Part shown: positions 52,328 through 64,000 of the stretch, piece by piece
How the letters are laid out: every line of letters begins with the position of its first letter
Position numbering within the stretch: position 1 is the first letter of the stretch
Assembly: GCA_002751075.1 (NCBI GenBank)
Contig: NAOQ01000076.1
Coordinates: 73,346 to 137,345 of the forward strand
DNA from: Ichthyophonus hoferi
Lineage: Eukaryota > Opisthokonta > Ichthyosporea > Ichthyophonida > Ichthyophonidae
Direction: 5' to 3'
Length of the DNA stretch: 64,000 nt
Translations under genes and position numbers: made by a program
The notes under the pieces: generated by a model
Databases searched by the model: none
What the model was told of the DNA's origin: nothing
The model's input: only the letters and a program-made list of their open reading frames with translations

Positions 52328-55300
52328 TGTATGTATGTATATATGTATATATGTATATGCGTGGTAGTATGACAGTATAATAGTTGGCATGTATATACCG
52401 ACACATACATACCCGGGGCATATCCAATCATATCCCTTAAATCTAGGAGTCTGTGTTTTACATCGTTGGCATAGCCCTCTCCACCTAAAATTATCATGAC
52501 TACATTGAGGGCACACCCAACCAGATGTGCCAGTTGGAGTTGATGTCTGCATTATGATTGGTTATTGGGTTGATGTCCAGATTGTGAATTATATGGGGTT
52601 GGGGTTGGGGTTTGTACTTTATTACTCATTTACAACAATAAGTATAGTGGTAGGGCAGTTTAATATGTTCTCTAAACTAATAGTTATTATAATCTTCTAT
52701 ATATTATTATTCAAATAATTAGATTATAATAGTATTGATAGCTGTACAGTAAATATAAGATAAGATCATGTGATATTATCATATTATAGTGTAGTATAGT
52801 ATGGTGCAGTGTATTATAGTATAGTATATTATATTAGAGTATAGTATAGTACAGTATAGTATATTATATTATAGTATAGTAAGTATAATATAGTACAGTA
52901 TAATATAGTGTATTATATTATATTTTACTATATTGCATTGTATAATTTAGCATTAGCATATCTTATATTATATATCATAGGACAACAAAGTTTAAAATAC
53001 TGCACACTAGAAAGAAAATGAGAGAAAAACTATTTAAATATGCGAAACATTATACAATGTATGCTAGTTTTAATATTGCCGTATATACATAACCATAAAA
53101 GAAGATAGAGGTAAAATATTATTTAACCTATACATCCTTGTGTGATTTATTTGAATGGCTTGCTATGTCTGATGTCTAAACACAATATAAATGTATATAT
53201 ATAAAATCTAATATATATATATATATATATGGTCTCATAGAAGGGGGTCTGATAAGGTACGTGTGTGTGTTTATGTATGTTATGTCCTATATAAAAAGAT
53301 ATATTATGTGTATAAAAATACGTATAAAATTAATCTATGACTTACATTGGCTGTGGTTTGGTTAATATCAGTGGTCTTAGGCGCCTCACAACTAACACAA
53401 ACGTAATCCGAGGTAACGTTCACCTATTGGTCCAATATCATAATATATCCCATATATAGGTGGGCATAATTGGATTTGATTAGTTTGTATATGTATTTTT
53501 TTGTTTATAACTATTTATATGTGCATCAATGTACATGTATTTGTATAGGTATATGTATTCGTACATGTATATATACGTATATGTATAATGGTTAGTCATA
53601 AATAACTGTAGTTGTAGATACATACTGCCTATTAATTTGTATATCCCTCACCTCCATATAACAAAATTCATGTTATGATAATATGTGATAACGTGTATAT
53701 CATGATGTTTTTGAATGGTTTGAAATGTTTAAATAATTAACTAATATAATATTACAAAATATAACATAGCATAATATAATCAAAATAACAAAATATAACT
53801 AAATATAATACAAGACAATACAACACAGTATACATAATAAAATAGTATATATAGTTGTCTATACCTGATTACAATTGTTACAATTCCAGCTTTGCACTCT
53901 AGGGGGAGGTGAGTCACAGGTAATACATTTTAACGCTGTGCTTTCATTAGTCACATTACACATAGGGCAGAGCCAGGTTGGGCCGGGTGATGTGTCTCTG
54001 AATGAGTTTAATATTTTAATATTTTGATGAATTGGTGGTTGGTTTAATAAAAATATTAATTGGGGTAGACCAGTGGTTAATTTTAATTTAGTTATCAGGG
54101 TATATTAAATAATTTTTAAACATAAAGTGGTAATTGGCTGTTTTTTAATTTTTAATTTTTATTGATTGAGTAAGTATTGGTTAATTGACACATAATTATG
54201 TTAAATTGGGCTGAATGTCATATTCTTATTTTATTTTAATCTTCTTCTAATCATCGGCCAGAATAATCAATCTAAAGTTTGATTAGTGTAAAAATATGAT
54301 AGGACCAAAAATGCATAAGGAAACTATCAATCCAGTCAAAGATTGGTTTTAAAATTTTAAAAGCGCAAATTGTTATCTGGACTAACCCAAATGGACAGCC
54401 AGTACTCATGTTAATTAACTCCATGAATAGATAAATGCCATATTGCGATTTCTTATGCCAAAGATCAATCAGCTTTTGCTTTTAAAACTTCCTATTCCAA
54501 ATAAATACATAATTATTTAGTTTGGCACATATGATATATCTTTCATTAGTAACTCAACAACAATAGGGTTGAATCAAATAATTATTGAATTGGTGCATTG
54601 ATTCGGTTTTGGGATAGTTTGTGTTGGCCTCAACACCAAACGCAATGAAATCCAATCCATCTGTTCCATTCGATAAAAAGGAACAAAGCAGGATAATTAC
54701 AATTAATTAGGGTGGTTATAACAACATAACATAAATGTATTTGAAATACATTTTACTAATATAAAAATATATAACTTAATTTAAAAAAAATTAAAGCCAA
54801 ATTATTGAAACACACAGTATGACAGTGATAAGATATTTATCCTTCAGTAACATGCTATAAAGTAATTTGAATTAAAATTTTATCCATGAGTGCACACATG
54901 TCTAGTAATATTACTTAGAAATATACATCACATTTAAATCGATTATTTTTTAAAATAAATAAATATAAACCAATAGATGATTACTGTTAAACAACAAGTA
55001 AACCCAACTCCAATCAGATTAATGGTACCCATGGCTTGAATGAGGTGCATTGGTGGATTGCATTTTAAAGTCATGGACATCTGGTGGCAACGCGAAGGGA
55101 TCAGCAGAGTGCTCTCTGGAATAGGTAATGATTAGGTATAATCATATATTATATGATGTCTGCAATGATGATTACTATAGTTGCCATTATTATAAAAAGA
55201 ATAAACGATATAAAAATAATTGTTATTTAAGAATGATATAATGAATATATAACGTTGATAATCAGATATTCATTAGTATACCCAATTTGTATTACATTAT

Positions 55301-55822
55301 ATTGATACTGTTTTCTTGCTTATATATGTATGATATAATATGATACTATGATGGTATAATAGAAACTAAAGTGTTAGTATAATTGTACGGTGGTATAGTA
55401 GTACAATAGTATAATTGTATTATAATAGCATTATAACATAATATTATATCAGTATAATGATACAGTAATATAGGATAATTGTATAATATTATAGCTGTTT
55501 ATGAATATGATAGTAGAGTATTAATATAATATAATATAATATAATGTAATAGTATAACAGTACGATATTTTACCTATTTCTACTAATATCAATCCTCAGC
55601 ATTATATATATATACAACAACAACTACATACCCATGCTGTGAACAGAACTGTCGGGCACAAAAAACTCCAATTGGTCTAGTAAAACCATCTCTGTTTTTG
55701 ATTGTTGCAATGACAGCAGAGATGGCACTCTTTGGCTCAAGGGTGTGCGTAAACCAACGGCGAGAGAACCCTACCACTGTAGGTGAGAATACCCTACGTA
55801 CTAATATTGACAAGTTCATCAT
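47785..55822 (-). CDS. Eight-finger RanBP2-type zinc-finger protein, probably mitochondrial
   Basis: Ten exons in transcription order: 55632-55822 (ATG), 55029-55115, 53865-53997, 53346-53423, 52413-52546, 51355-51430, 50191-50321, 49893-49965, 48877-49001, 47785-47893 (TAA). 378 residues, all phases agree. The N-terminus MMNLSILVRRVFSPTVVGFS is Arg-rich, acid-free and amphipathic, like a mitochondrial presequence. Eight fingers of the form WxCxxC...N......CxxC follow: WLCPMC, WNCNNC, WVCPQC (HDNFRWRG), WICPGC, WNCVGC (YVNFRWRG), WICGRC, WICPKC, WICPKC. Such fingers bind single-stranded RNA in ZRANB2-type proteins. Plant OZ1/VAR3 organelle proteins also combine a transit peptide with RanBP2 fingers. 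A mitochondrial RNA-processing role is inference. After the last finger only about 16 residues remain. No other domain seen. Each intron position is described under findings. Confidence 0.88.
48570..48800. repeat. Degenerate TATAA/TATGG pentanucleotide tract
   Basis: Five-base unit array (tatag, tataa, tatga) in the last intron of the zinc-finger gene. Confidence 0.75.
51760..51980. repeat. Degenerate TATTG/TATTA pentanucleotide tract
   Basis: Imperfect five-base units (tattg, tatta, cattg) in the zinc-finger gene intron between exons 52413-52546 and 51355-51430. Confidence 0.75.
52301..52340. repeat. (GTAT)10 microsatellite
   Basis: Perfect tetranucleotide run next to shorter TA runs, within the zinc-finger gene intron just 3' of exon 5 (minus strand). 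Confidence 0.9.
52780..52940. repeat. Degenerate TATAG pentanucleotide tract
   Basis: Array of tatag/tacag/tatat units in the intron between exons 4 and 5 of the zinc-finger gene. Confidence 0.8.
55330..55560. repeat. Degenerate AATAT/AGTAT tract
   Basis: Five-base-period AT-rich array in intron 1 of the zinc-finger gene. A similar short tract lies at 55930-55985, upstream of its start. Confidence 0.7.
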
Positions 55823-57306
55823 TTCTTTTTTCAAACGCAACCGATCTTAGCTGCAATTTTATAACCATATAAAAATGTATAACTAAATTGGTGATATTGA
55901 GCATGAAGCTGTAGGATTAATAATAGTATATTATGTAGTCAATAATATAATATAATATAATATAATCTAATATAATATAATACAATAAACAATCAATAAA
56001 AATACAAACATAACATTGCAATGGTGTGATCGCTTATAGGTTCATCGAGGTGGCTCATAGAAGGTGTCATATGACTGGTCCTTGGTCATTACTACAATTG
56101 CAATTGGTTTATTTTGCAGGAGGTTTTGATGGCTTCCGCTTCGATTGAGATTAGTCGCTGATGAATGGGTAAGATTAAGGTTGATCCTTTCTTTCCTGCT
56201 TTACAGGCAAGATTGTGATTAATCGTTGATCCATGGGTAAGATTATGATTACTCGTCGATCGATCGGTAAAATTAGGATTAGTCACGTATACTGTAAATA
56301 CTTTATAACTGCTGTGCTGTAAAGAACATCTTATTACACATAGCCTTAGTAATTATTAGCTATTATATTCACTGCAAAGGGTACGTTGTGCTGATTTCAG
56401 CCTAAACCGCGTTGATCACTGTTGCAACTCACCATTTTTCTATAGATTTATTTGCTGCAATAATATATATACCATTAAAAAGTTATTCATTTACACTCGT
56501 TACAATGACAAAAACTATTTCAGTAGCCGCCCAACACGAAAAACAGGAACTAAAATTCAAAAAAACTTCGCTCACAATGTACCCCGAGGAGAATAGGTAG
56601 CCCAGCTTCTACTAGAGTGGAAGCGATCTCAACATAGCTACATATTTACAGTTTAAATAGTATTTATTCTATTACCATGCTATATTATTATGTTTACCCG
56701 ATATATCTAAATATCTAAACATCATGCATATGCGTATATACATTCATATACCCCACTTTATTTATTTTTAATTTTTACAAAATGAAGTTAAATAACTTTA
56801 TTGCACACTATGCAGTATCCAACTGTTGAAATACACCCGTACATCCATACATACAGATATATCTATATAATCACGATGCATAGTTGAATTGACTAATGAA
56901 AGATAATAAAAAAGCCGTGCTCACCCTAGAATGTTAGCATTTACATTATATTATATTACATTATATTATATTATATTAGTTAGGTATCTAGTTGTCGGAT
57001 CAATGACATACCTTTGGAAAATATACCTCTACAACACATAGGGTGTGAAACCAGTAGGAACAGCAAACGAACAACCAAGTCAAGAATTTTAATTAATATT
57101 GAGCACTATTTGCATCTATTTAAATATGAAGTCAGGTGTTCGATTCGTCTAAATAGTTTGTGACATTGGAATCACAGACGAAATACTAAAAATAGGTTTG
57201 CAGTCGAATTTCATTGTTTACCGAAGTCTGATCATTCTCATTCCCATGCTAATTCTATTTGATAACAAACATCATCCATCACTAAAATGATTCTGGTATG
57301 ACATTA
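55823..57306. other. Intergenic between zinc-finger gene and GLL-repeat gene
   Basis: Must contain the promoter of the minus-strand zinc-finger gene and the 3' UTR of the gene ending at 57307. It includes the R3 repeat copy. A short set of near-repeats at about 56090-56280 ('gattaggattagtc', 'gatcgatcggtaa' type) gives a spurious repetitive ORF. No exon supported. Confidence 0.55.
56395..56640. repeat. Dispersed repeat R3, copy b
   Basis: Positions 56405-56530 match 28725-28850. The flank just before ('gctgatttcagcct') also resembles the start of the intronic family R1, so R1 and R3 may share an end. Confidence 0.6.
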
Positions 57307-60300
57307 TTATGAGTTATATGGGCGTGGCAACAGACCTGGTCTATCCATAGGATTAGTAATCATATTGTGGGGCAATCTCAGGATTGGTGGTTGCATGTAG
57401 CCCCCTCCCATATCTGGGGTGGGCATAATCCCCATAGGCCCTATAGGCCCCCTATTAGCCATCCCATCCCCCCGACTGTCTCCTAACAGGCAGGGCTTCG
57501 ATCTTATATGTGGAGAAGGTAGCATGGTTACCATATGAGGATCCTGTCCTATGCGAAATGGATTGACTAATGAGGGGGCTTGACAGGGGGCATTACCTAG
57601 CAGGCCCTGACCCGTATTAAGGCTGACCTGTTGCCTATCCTGTATAAGGAAGATATATATATGGTTAGATAGGTGATGAGATTGGTTGGGGTTCATACGT
57701 GTCTTGACATACTAGGAAATGTAATTATCCTAATTTAGGGATGAGTTGGCATATGTCATAAATCTGGCATAAGGGGGTGTATAGGGTATGTTGATCGCCC
57801 CATGTGATTGGTCATTGCCAGAAAGGTGTATCCTAATATCTTAAACTGCACTACCAAATCTATACAATAAATATCGTCAAATCATTACTCCAATAGTACC
57901 CATGGGTTATTCTTGAAAACTACATTTCAACTCGTTAGCGACTGGCATCAGTATATGTGTACAGATAGATTATACAGAATAATTGGACTATAATAAGGAA
58001 TTGGTTGTTGGTTTCTATCGAACGTATCGCAATAGACAGTAGAATGAACCAAGAAGTTTTGGGTAAGACACTTGACATAAAATATATTATGCGTAAACAT
58101 AAAATTTAAAAGCATAACCACCAATTAGCAAGAACTACGTGAGTTATAATAGAGTATATATAAATATATATACCTATAAGGCCAACAATTTCAAATGAAA
58201 AACCATATCCAATCATGTGTCATGACCATCCATAATTCCACCATTCCATTCACTATAAAGCCTTATCACTCCGATATCAGAAGAGCCTCTATCTCATATA
58301 CAAACATATATACATCACTACCCTACACATCGCTAAACCCTACCTGCTGTACAGCCATATCTTCCCTCTCCAATGCCCGTATCTTTGCCCGGCATTCAGC
58401 CAATGGATGTGTGTAAGTTTGTACATCTGCCTGTACAATCACCTTTGTCTGTTCCAACTCCTTTTCTAAAATAAATTGCATCTCGGGGTTGGTAACCAAT
58501 CTATCCTTGATTGATTTACTCTTTTCTTCAATAGTTTTATCTGCCGCTACCTTGGCCTGGTTCATCTGTTTGGTCAATTGGGCCTCTCTTGCCTTCAAGG
58601 TACTTAGTCGTAGTTGAAGCTCAGCTGGAGATTTAGGAGGGGTATACTGGGTAACCACCTGTAGGTGGATATGTCAACAAAGTTATTATAGTTGTCATAG
58701 TTGTATGACTCAAGCCTATCAAATAGGATTGGTTTAATGACATAGGTGTGTGGGAGGGATGGCGGAAGGATACATTACGTACTAAAATTAAGCAGAGGTA
58801 ATGTCAAATGAACAGGATGGTAAGTGTCTGATTGGTCAAAATAGTTACATGGCGTCAATTAAATATCGCAGCATGCAAGAGCAAGCGTGACTACGTACGT
58901 CACACCTACCAATAGTTGTAGAGGCCTGTTTACAGAAAAAATAAAACAGAGATTTCATGATATTGTATATAACCTCATGATGTTTAGCCGTTTCCTACTC
59001 CATTCCATATCAAGTAACTAGTACATATCATTACATACCTACCTTAAAGTCCACCCATCGTTTTCTACCAAAATCAGCTACCTCTTAACAACATATCCAA
59101 TTATCTTGATCCCTTCTCCCATCAACCAATAACCCCCATTTAAATCATTTCTCACTCCTTCTGCTTCACGACTATTGGACGGTTGTCATAGAAACATCGA
59201 TAGCAACCATAATCTATAGCGACATATGTACAAAATACCACACATATAGATATCTATATATATAATATATATGACCGGGATAGAGGCTTACCATTGGTGC
59301 CATAGGCTTAGGCAGAAGACCAGATCGCGAATTGAGCACTGAAGCCTGTTGATTGGCCATGGGCTGGTGGACCAATAAGAATACCAATGAGGTAGCTATA
59401 CCTGACATAGGACCTTATCCTATCTATAGCTAGTGCCATGTATGGCTACAGATACATATACACTACATATATATACGCCTTCATATAGGCACATAACCTG
59501 ATATTCTGCCCTATGTTATCATATTTATCCTTATCCTTTACACTCACTAATCTCTTTACCTTTAAACACGTAGATAGAAAAACGCCAATAAAATTGGTAA
59601 AATAAAATCTGTTGTAATAAAGGGCATATGTGAATTGTTTTTTGTAAGCCTATATGCCAGTATATATATATATGATAGTATGTATGATAAGTATGTATTC
59701 TAATGTATCTGAATATACACATAGATAGGTGTATAGATGAAGGAAGATGATCATGGATTAAGTGAATGTGCACTGTTTGAGTGGATAAAAGATTATGAGT
59801 GATGGATATTTATATCGGATGATTATCCAATCATATATGAGATACCCGACTTACATTGGTCAATAAGCCTCGATTAAGGGAAATCCTTTCCCTTGACGAA
59901 TCATAATTATTCATATGTATGGGAGAGGCTAAACCAGTAATACCTGTGGTTATCTTGGAGTCAGCCAACGGCATGATAGATAGTGAGGCGTGTAAATGAT
60001 AATGCAGAATAGTGATAAGAGCTTTTACCCCTTAGGTATACCCCATATGATTAATAACCAATCATATAATGTAATAAAAATATCAGGTAGGGATAGTACA
60101 GTTCAATCATTTACCTTTTACTAATAGATAACTATATGTATATATAAGGTAGGCATAGGGTTAGATAAATATACACAGAGATATATACATACATATATGC
60201 ATGCAGATATACATATACATATACATACACACATAGATATATTAACAATAGAAGAGACCATGTTTCTCTCAAAAAATAATAAAAAAATAAAAATACCAAA

Positions 60301-60619
60301 ATAAAAAAATAAAGATTTACCTACCTCTTCCTCCCCCAGGTGGTGGTAGTAGCCCTTGATTGGCTGCACAATTAACTCTATCACCTCTATTTAAGAGCAT
60401 GGGCATGGAAGACTGTTGGGGATGTGAGGTCCTCATACCCCTTCTATGAGGGTCGACAAGTAATGCAGGGCTTTGTCCCTGCAGGCCATTACCCATATAT
60501 GGATGTTGGCCCAACAGAGAGGATGTGTTATTCATGGCGGGGGCGGCTCCCAGGAGACCCATTCCTCTGCCCATATTTCGGCTATCTCTGCTCATACCCT
60601 GCCTGTACTTCTCATTGTT
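57307..60619 (-). CDS. Met/Gly/Pro-rich protein with coiled coil and GLL repeats (5' end uncertain)
   Basis: Exons in transcription order: 60325-60619, 59855-59943, 59292-59363, 58344-58658, 57307-57639 (TAA). Phases agree, giving 367 residues, or 359 if translation starts at the ATG at 60595. Not recognised as a known family. The first and last exons are low-complexity and rich in Met, Gly, Pro, Asn and Leu. A GLL motif recurs: MGLLGAAP, NQGLLPPPG, NRGLLTN, SGLLPKP, GQGLLGNAP, PGLLPRP. Exon 58344-58658 encodes about 105 charged residues with a coiled-coil pattern (ELQLRLSTLKAREAQLTKQM, KSKSIKDRL, ECRAKIRALERED). This layout is typical of nuclear or RNA-associated scaffold proteins, which is a guess. 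A possible further exon upstream, 60851-60905 (KCFEFYLYSHLTHK, GT-TTGT donor), would join in frame. No start exon beyond it was found. Confidence 0.65.
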
Positions 60620-60850
60620 CTGTATAAGATATGACCATATTCAATCAGGGATGGATGGGTATGGGTGGGTATATGATGATCACAAGGATATAGTCATAAG
60701 AATACATGAGTATAGGAGTGAAGGTCTGTGATTTCCTTTGGGTAAATGCATGTTAATGTATATCTACACATGATGTACGATGTACGGTCTAAAAATAGTG
60801 AGAAGAACGGGAGACAGCTCAAAAATGTAACGACAACAATAAAAACAAAC

Positions 60851-60905
60851 CTTATGGGTAAGGTGTGAGTATAGGTAAAATTCAAAACATTTAGGCGTGT
60901 ATGCC
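60851..60905 (-). CDS. Possible upstream exon of the GLL-repeat gene
   Basis: Flanked by an acceptor (taatacag) and a donor (gtttgt, a donor type also used in the synthase genes). It is open in the frame that continues into the exon at 60619. It encodes about 18 residues including KCFEFYLYSHLTHK, which could be the second half of a small zinc finger. Unsupported by any further upstream exon. Confidence 0.3.
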
Positions 60906-61761
60906 CTGTATTAACCTAAAGGTGATTAAAATTAAGTGAAAGACTCAATAAGACAAGTAAGACATAAGACTTGGAGCTTTAGATACCAAGGGAGTGGGGA
61001 ATTGTGTTGTTGATTTAACAGTGTTAAAGGGAATGGAAAAAAAGTAAACATGAAAACGTGATAATCCTGTATAACATACATTATAGTTACTGGACATTGT
61101 GTTTAGTTCACCCGAGACCCACACACCAATGTTAATAAATTTCAGAATATGAAATAAACTTTATTATATTTTACATACACATATATACATTATATATGTA
61201 TATAATAATAATATTATACTAAGTACGTAGTAGGGTGAAGCTGTACTAGGGATCATTCATTATTGCCCTGATTCGGATCAATCTACTCCGTTTTTCAATT
61301 GGGGTATATTAATCCGATTGCCATAATGTTTAATAATTAAATAATAAAGTAGACTATCAATTAATTAATTTCATTAATAGTTAGATTAATTACTCACTAT
61401 AATTTAATCGGTTGTATGTATACTTAAATGTGTATTTTTGTATGGTGAAAATAGGTGGGTTATAATAAACGATATCTATACTTGTAATTCTGAGTACATA
61501 GGATTACATAGGATCAGTCTCCAATGGCCTAGTAATCCTGCTGATTTTACGGTGCTAATCGAATGTCGAATGATTTAATAGTTTTTTAACGAATAATTAA
61601 TAGGGGTTAGAGGGATAAAAAATATATCCCGTCAGAGAAGGTATAGTATATTGCTGTGTTTAGAGTTGGAATTATCTTTTGAAAAACATTAAAATTTACT
61701 TTTACTTTTGTCGTGTGGCAGGCAAAAGGAGTATTGAATAATTAATGTGAGACAAAATATA
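60906..61761. other. No gene seen
   Basis: AT-rich sequence without convincing exon, repeat or splice pattern. It could be an intron or the 5' flank of the GLL-repeat gene. Confidence 0.45.
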
Positions 61762-62572
61762 AGCCAGCTATCATAGGCATATACAATAAACTTGGACGTG
61801 AAATATATGATTCTAGGGCAATGCTCTACTTTGACTATTAAGTTGAAGATGTTCGCGATTACGTCTGATTGATCTATGATTTATCACAATATGGGGAGGA
61901 TGTGAAAACACAATACTGTCATCACCACCAAATTAAACTTTGTAGGCGTGTGTATCATCGTATACATATGCTAACACAACCAAAGTAATTTTGGTATTGT
62001 CAATTCAAGTCACAGCATCAGTGGTTTGGCATTGGAACTTTGTTTTAACTCTAATACCCATTGAATGGAACACAAGGGTATTTGTGATGTGGCAGAGATA
62101 CCATTTTTCTATGAATGACTTGCTCACTCCACATTGTGCTATTATTTTACATTGGACGTCTAAGACTAATTCCTCTTGACTGTGAAATACTAGCATGATG
62201 TGGGGCGAGCAAGTTGAAGAATGGTACTGTGGTCACACCACAAATACCCTTGTGTTTCACTAATTGCGTATCAGAGTTAGAAAGAATTTTCAATACTATT
62301 TTGACGCTATAACTTTAATCAACAAAGCTAACATTATTTTGGTTGTGTTAGCGTATGTATACGTACATATACGATTATACACGCGTCACACCTAAAGGGA
62401 TTTTTTTGGGGGTGATGTCGGCATTGTATTTTCACATTCTTCATACATTGTGATAGAGCAGTCAGATGTTACAGCAGGCACCTTCAACAGAATAGCTAAA
62501 GTAGAGTATTACCCTAGATTCATATATTTTACGTCTAAGTAAATTGTATGTGCCTGTGATAGCTGGTTTATA
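61762..62572. mobile_element. Imperfect palindrome of about 810 bp (foldback element candidate)
   Basis: Left arm about 61762-62140, right arm about 62195-62572, centre near 62165. The right arm reversed and complemented follows the left arm along its whole length: 'ccagctatca.aggca.ata', 'tctaggg.aat.ctctactt', 'atcacaat', 'gctaacacaaccaaa', 'aacacaagggtatttgtg', 'cttgctc.c.cca'. Arm identity looks near 75-80 percent with small indels. The overlapping ORFs (61991-62179 plus, 62005-62196 minus) are by-products. No transposase. Target duplication unclear. Confidence 0.75.
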
Positions 62573-64000
62573 GACCAGACCTAGTCAAAGCCTCAGTACA
62601 ATTAGGTCATAGTTATATGTACTGTGTCAAACATGTAGAATATCGCATGATCAGCCAATAATCTTGCTTCCATTAATATTAATATTAATTGCTTCTCAGT
62701 CATTTCATTGATATGTAATCACAATAATTGGTACTTTAACCCTGCAGCAGAGGAAACCAAATACTGGCCCACCAACCTTTTAACTCGGAACCACAATACT
62801 CAAAACGACTTAACTTGACCTGAATTGTGGAGGTTTCACTTTTTATTTTGTCTATCTCCTATTCTTGATAGTCTCCCCCACCATCTCCATTGTACTCCAG
62901 ATCAAACTATATAGCAAATGTTCCTTTTCAACTTTTTGAAGAATTCCACTTCAGTTTAGATTATCCACCTCCAGTTATCATATTATATGTTATTGGAAAT
63001 AAAACCAGTATTGATGTTATTCGGTTATATTTGATGGTCATCAGGTAAATAAATAGTCAAAGCCTTCCAAAACACGCTTGAATTTCAAGCTTCTGATCTG
63101 AGCTGAGTGAGGCCTTCAACCTTTTACTCAGTAGTTTGCTGTAAATATGAAGGCTATGATCTCCATCTATTTGTGAGTAAATTATAACAAGATTGTCGTC
63201 TGAAAAAGTGCTACATCAGACTCAACTCATTAGCCTTCCAATAGAGTATCTGACTGACTTACTTCAATTTCTTCAGGACAACAGCCATAATATAACAAAC
63301 AATAACAACATAAGTTGAACTCTGGAATATGACTTGTAAACTATTATATATTTTAGTATGTCTATAGGCTTTGGTATTTTTTTGGTGGGTCACTAATATA
63401 AAACTATCACATTGGGCTTATGAATTAAATGAAGTTAATACATTGATGATTACTGTGTCACTGCTAGAGATATCGATGCCACAGTATAGAGTGCAGGGTA
63501 ATGATGTAATATCTGAAGTGACTAAAAACATGCTTCAAATACTAGGTATTGTATGGTCACTCTAACCTGACAGTTAGAAATTTAGTCATTACACTATGAG
63601 AATTACCACATTAGACTTGCACATATCATTAATTTTCAAAGTGTCAATAAAAAATACTGTGAAGTATCAAATAGAGACTTGTTGACTCTATTGATATATA
63701 CCTTGGCATAAATTACATATAGAGATGATCAAAAAACGTTTTAGTCTTGTTTTATTAATTTTATTGATTTTCTATTAGTTAGTGTTGAAGCAGTAAAAAT
63801 ATAGGGTAAACTTAGTCTGTTTTTATTTTGAAGTATTACTTTGTCAATGATGCATGTCAGGTGGCAGACTATAGTGTAAACAAAACTAGAAGCCCCATTT
63901 CAACTACACAGTGGCTAATTTTTACTGTTCTTAAAACATGTGATGTGGTGAGACTGAATTCAGATCAAACTGTGTACTTAATAGAAGATGGTATACAGGA
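62573..64000. other. No gene seen at the right end
   Basis: A 64-codon plus ORF (63371-63565) has no recognisable motif and no splice partners. No repeat or RNA gene was identified. Confidence 0.45.

Noticed and set aside
52185-52427. His/Tyr/Thr-rich minus-strand ORF
   Set aside because: It is the translation of a GTAT/TA microsatellite in an intron.
62005-62196. 63-codon minus-strand ORF with a protein-like look (IEKWYLCH)
   Set aside because: It lies across the centre of the large palindrome and has no domain or splice partner.
1-64000. tRNA, rRNA or CRISPR features
   Set aside because: No T-loop or anticodon-arm pattern, rRNA core sequence or regularly spaced repeat array was recognised by eye. 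A tRNA scan would be needed to exclude tRNAs fully.

Overview
This is an AT-rich eukaryotic window with spliceosomal genes: short exons, GT-AG introns of about 200 to 1300 bases, and no operons. The organism cannot be named from the sequence alone. Long introns in small genes, a tandem fusion-gene pair, a Ty1/copia fossil and a transcription factor resembling fungal AcuK/ERT1 regulators suggest an opisthokont, perhaps a unicellular holozoan such as an ichthyosporean or an early-diverging fungus. That placement is inference and is weak.

Layout. (1) Positions 1-10585, plus strand: the 3' part (15 exons seen) of a gene fusing an acyl-CoA-binding (ACBP) domain to a PLP-dependent alpha-oxoamine synthase (the serine palmitoyltransferase / 2-amino-3-ketobutyrate CoA ligase / 8-amino-7-oxononanoate synthase superfamily). 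(2) 12352-21299, plus strand: a complete tandem paralogue with 17 exons and 568 residues. Part of the pair looks homogenised by gene conversion. (3) 21300-32400: gene-poor. It holds an intronless, broken GT31/Fringe-like glycosyltransferase copy (minus strand), dispersed repeats, a poly-A-bounded assembly gap and a small terminal-inverted-repeat element. (4) 32433-38234, minus strand: a 10-exon, 546-residue nuclear regulator with a disordered N-terminal half and a PAS region at its C-terminus. (5) 38235-47784: intergenic, with an old Ty1/copia element (about 40740-44975, minus) and a second assembly gap with a duplicated flank. (6) 47785-55822, minus strand: a 10-exon, 378-residue protein with a mitochondrial-type presequence and eight RanBP2-type zinc fingers. 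It is built from four tandem two-exon, two-finger modules. (7) 57307-60619 or further upstream, minus strand: the 3' part of a Met/Gly/Pro-rich protein with a coiled coil and repeated GLL motifs. (8) 61762-62572: an imperfect palindrome of about 810 bp. The rest of the right end shows no gene.

Gene models were assembled by hand from reading frame, splice sites and phase. The exon lengths of the two synthase paralogues agree exact to the base at almost every exon, which supports both models. The two most interesting systems are the tandem ACBP-oxoamine synthase fusions and the modular, apparently mitochondrial, eight-finger RanBP2 protein.
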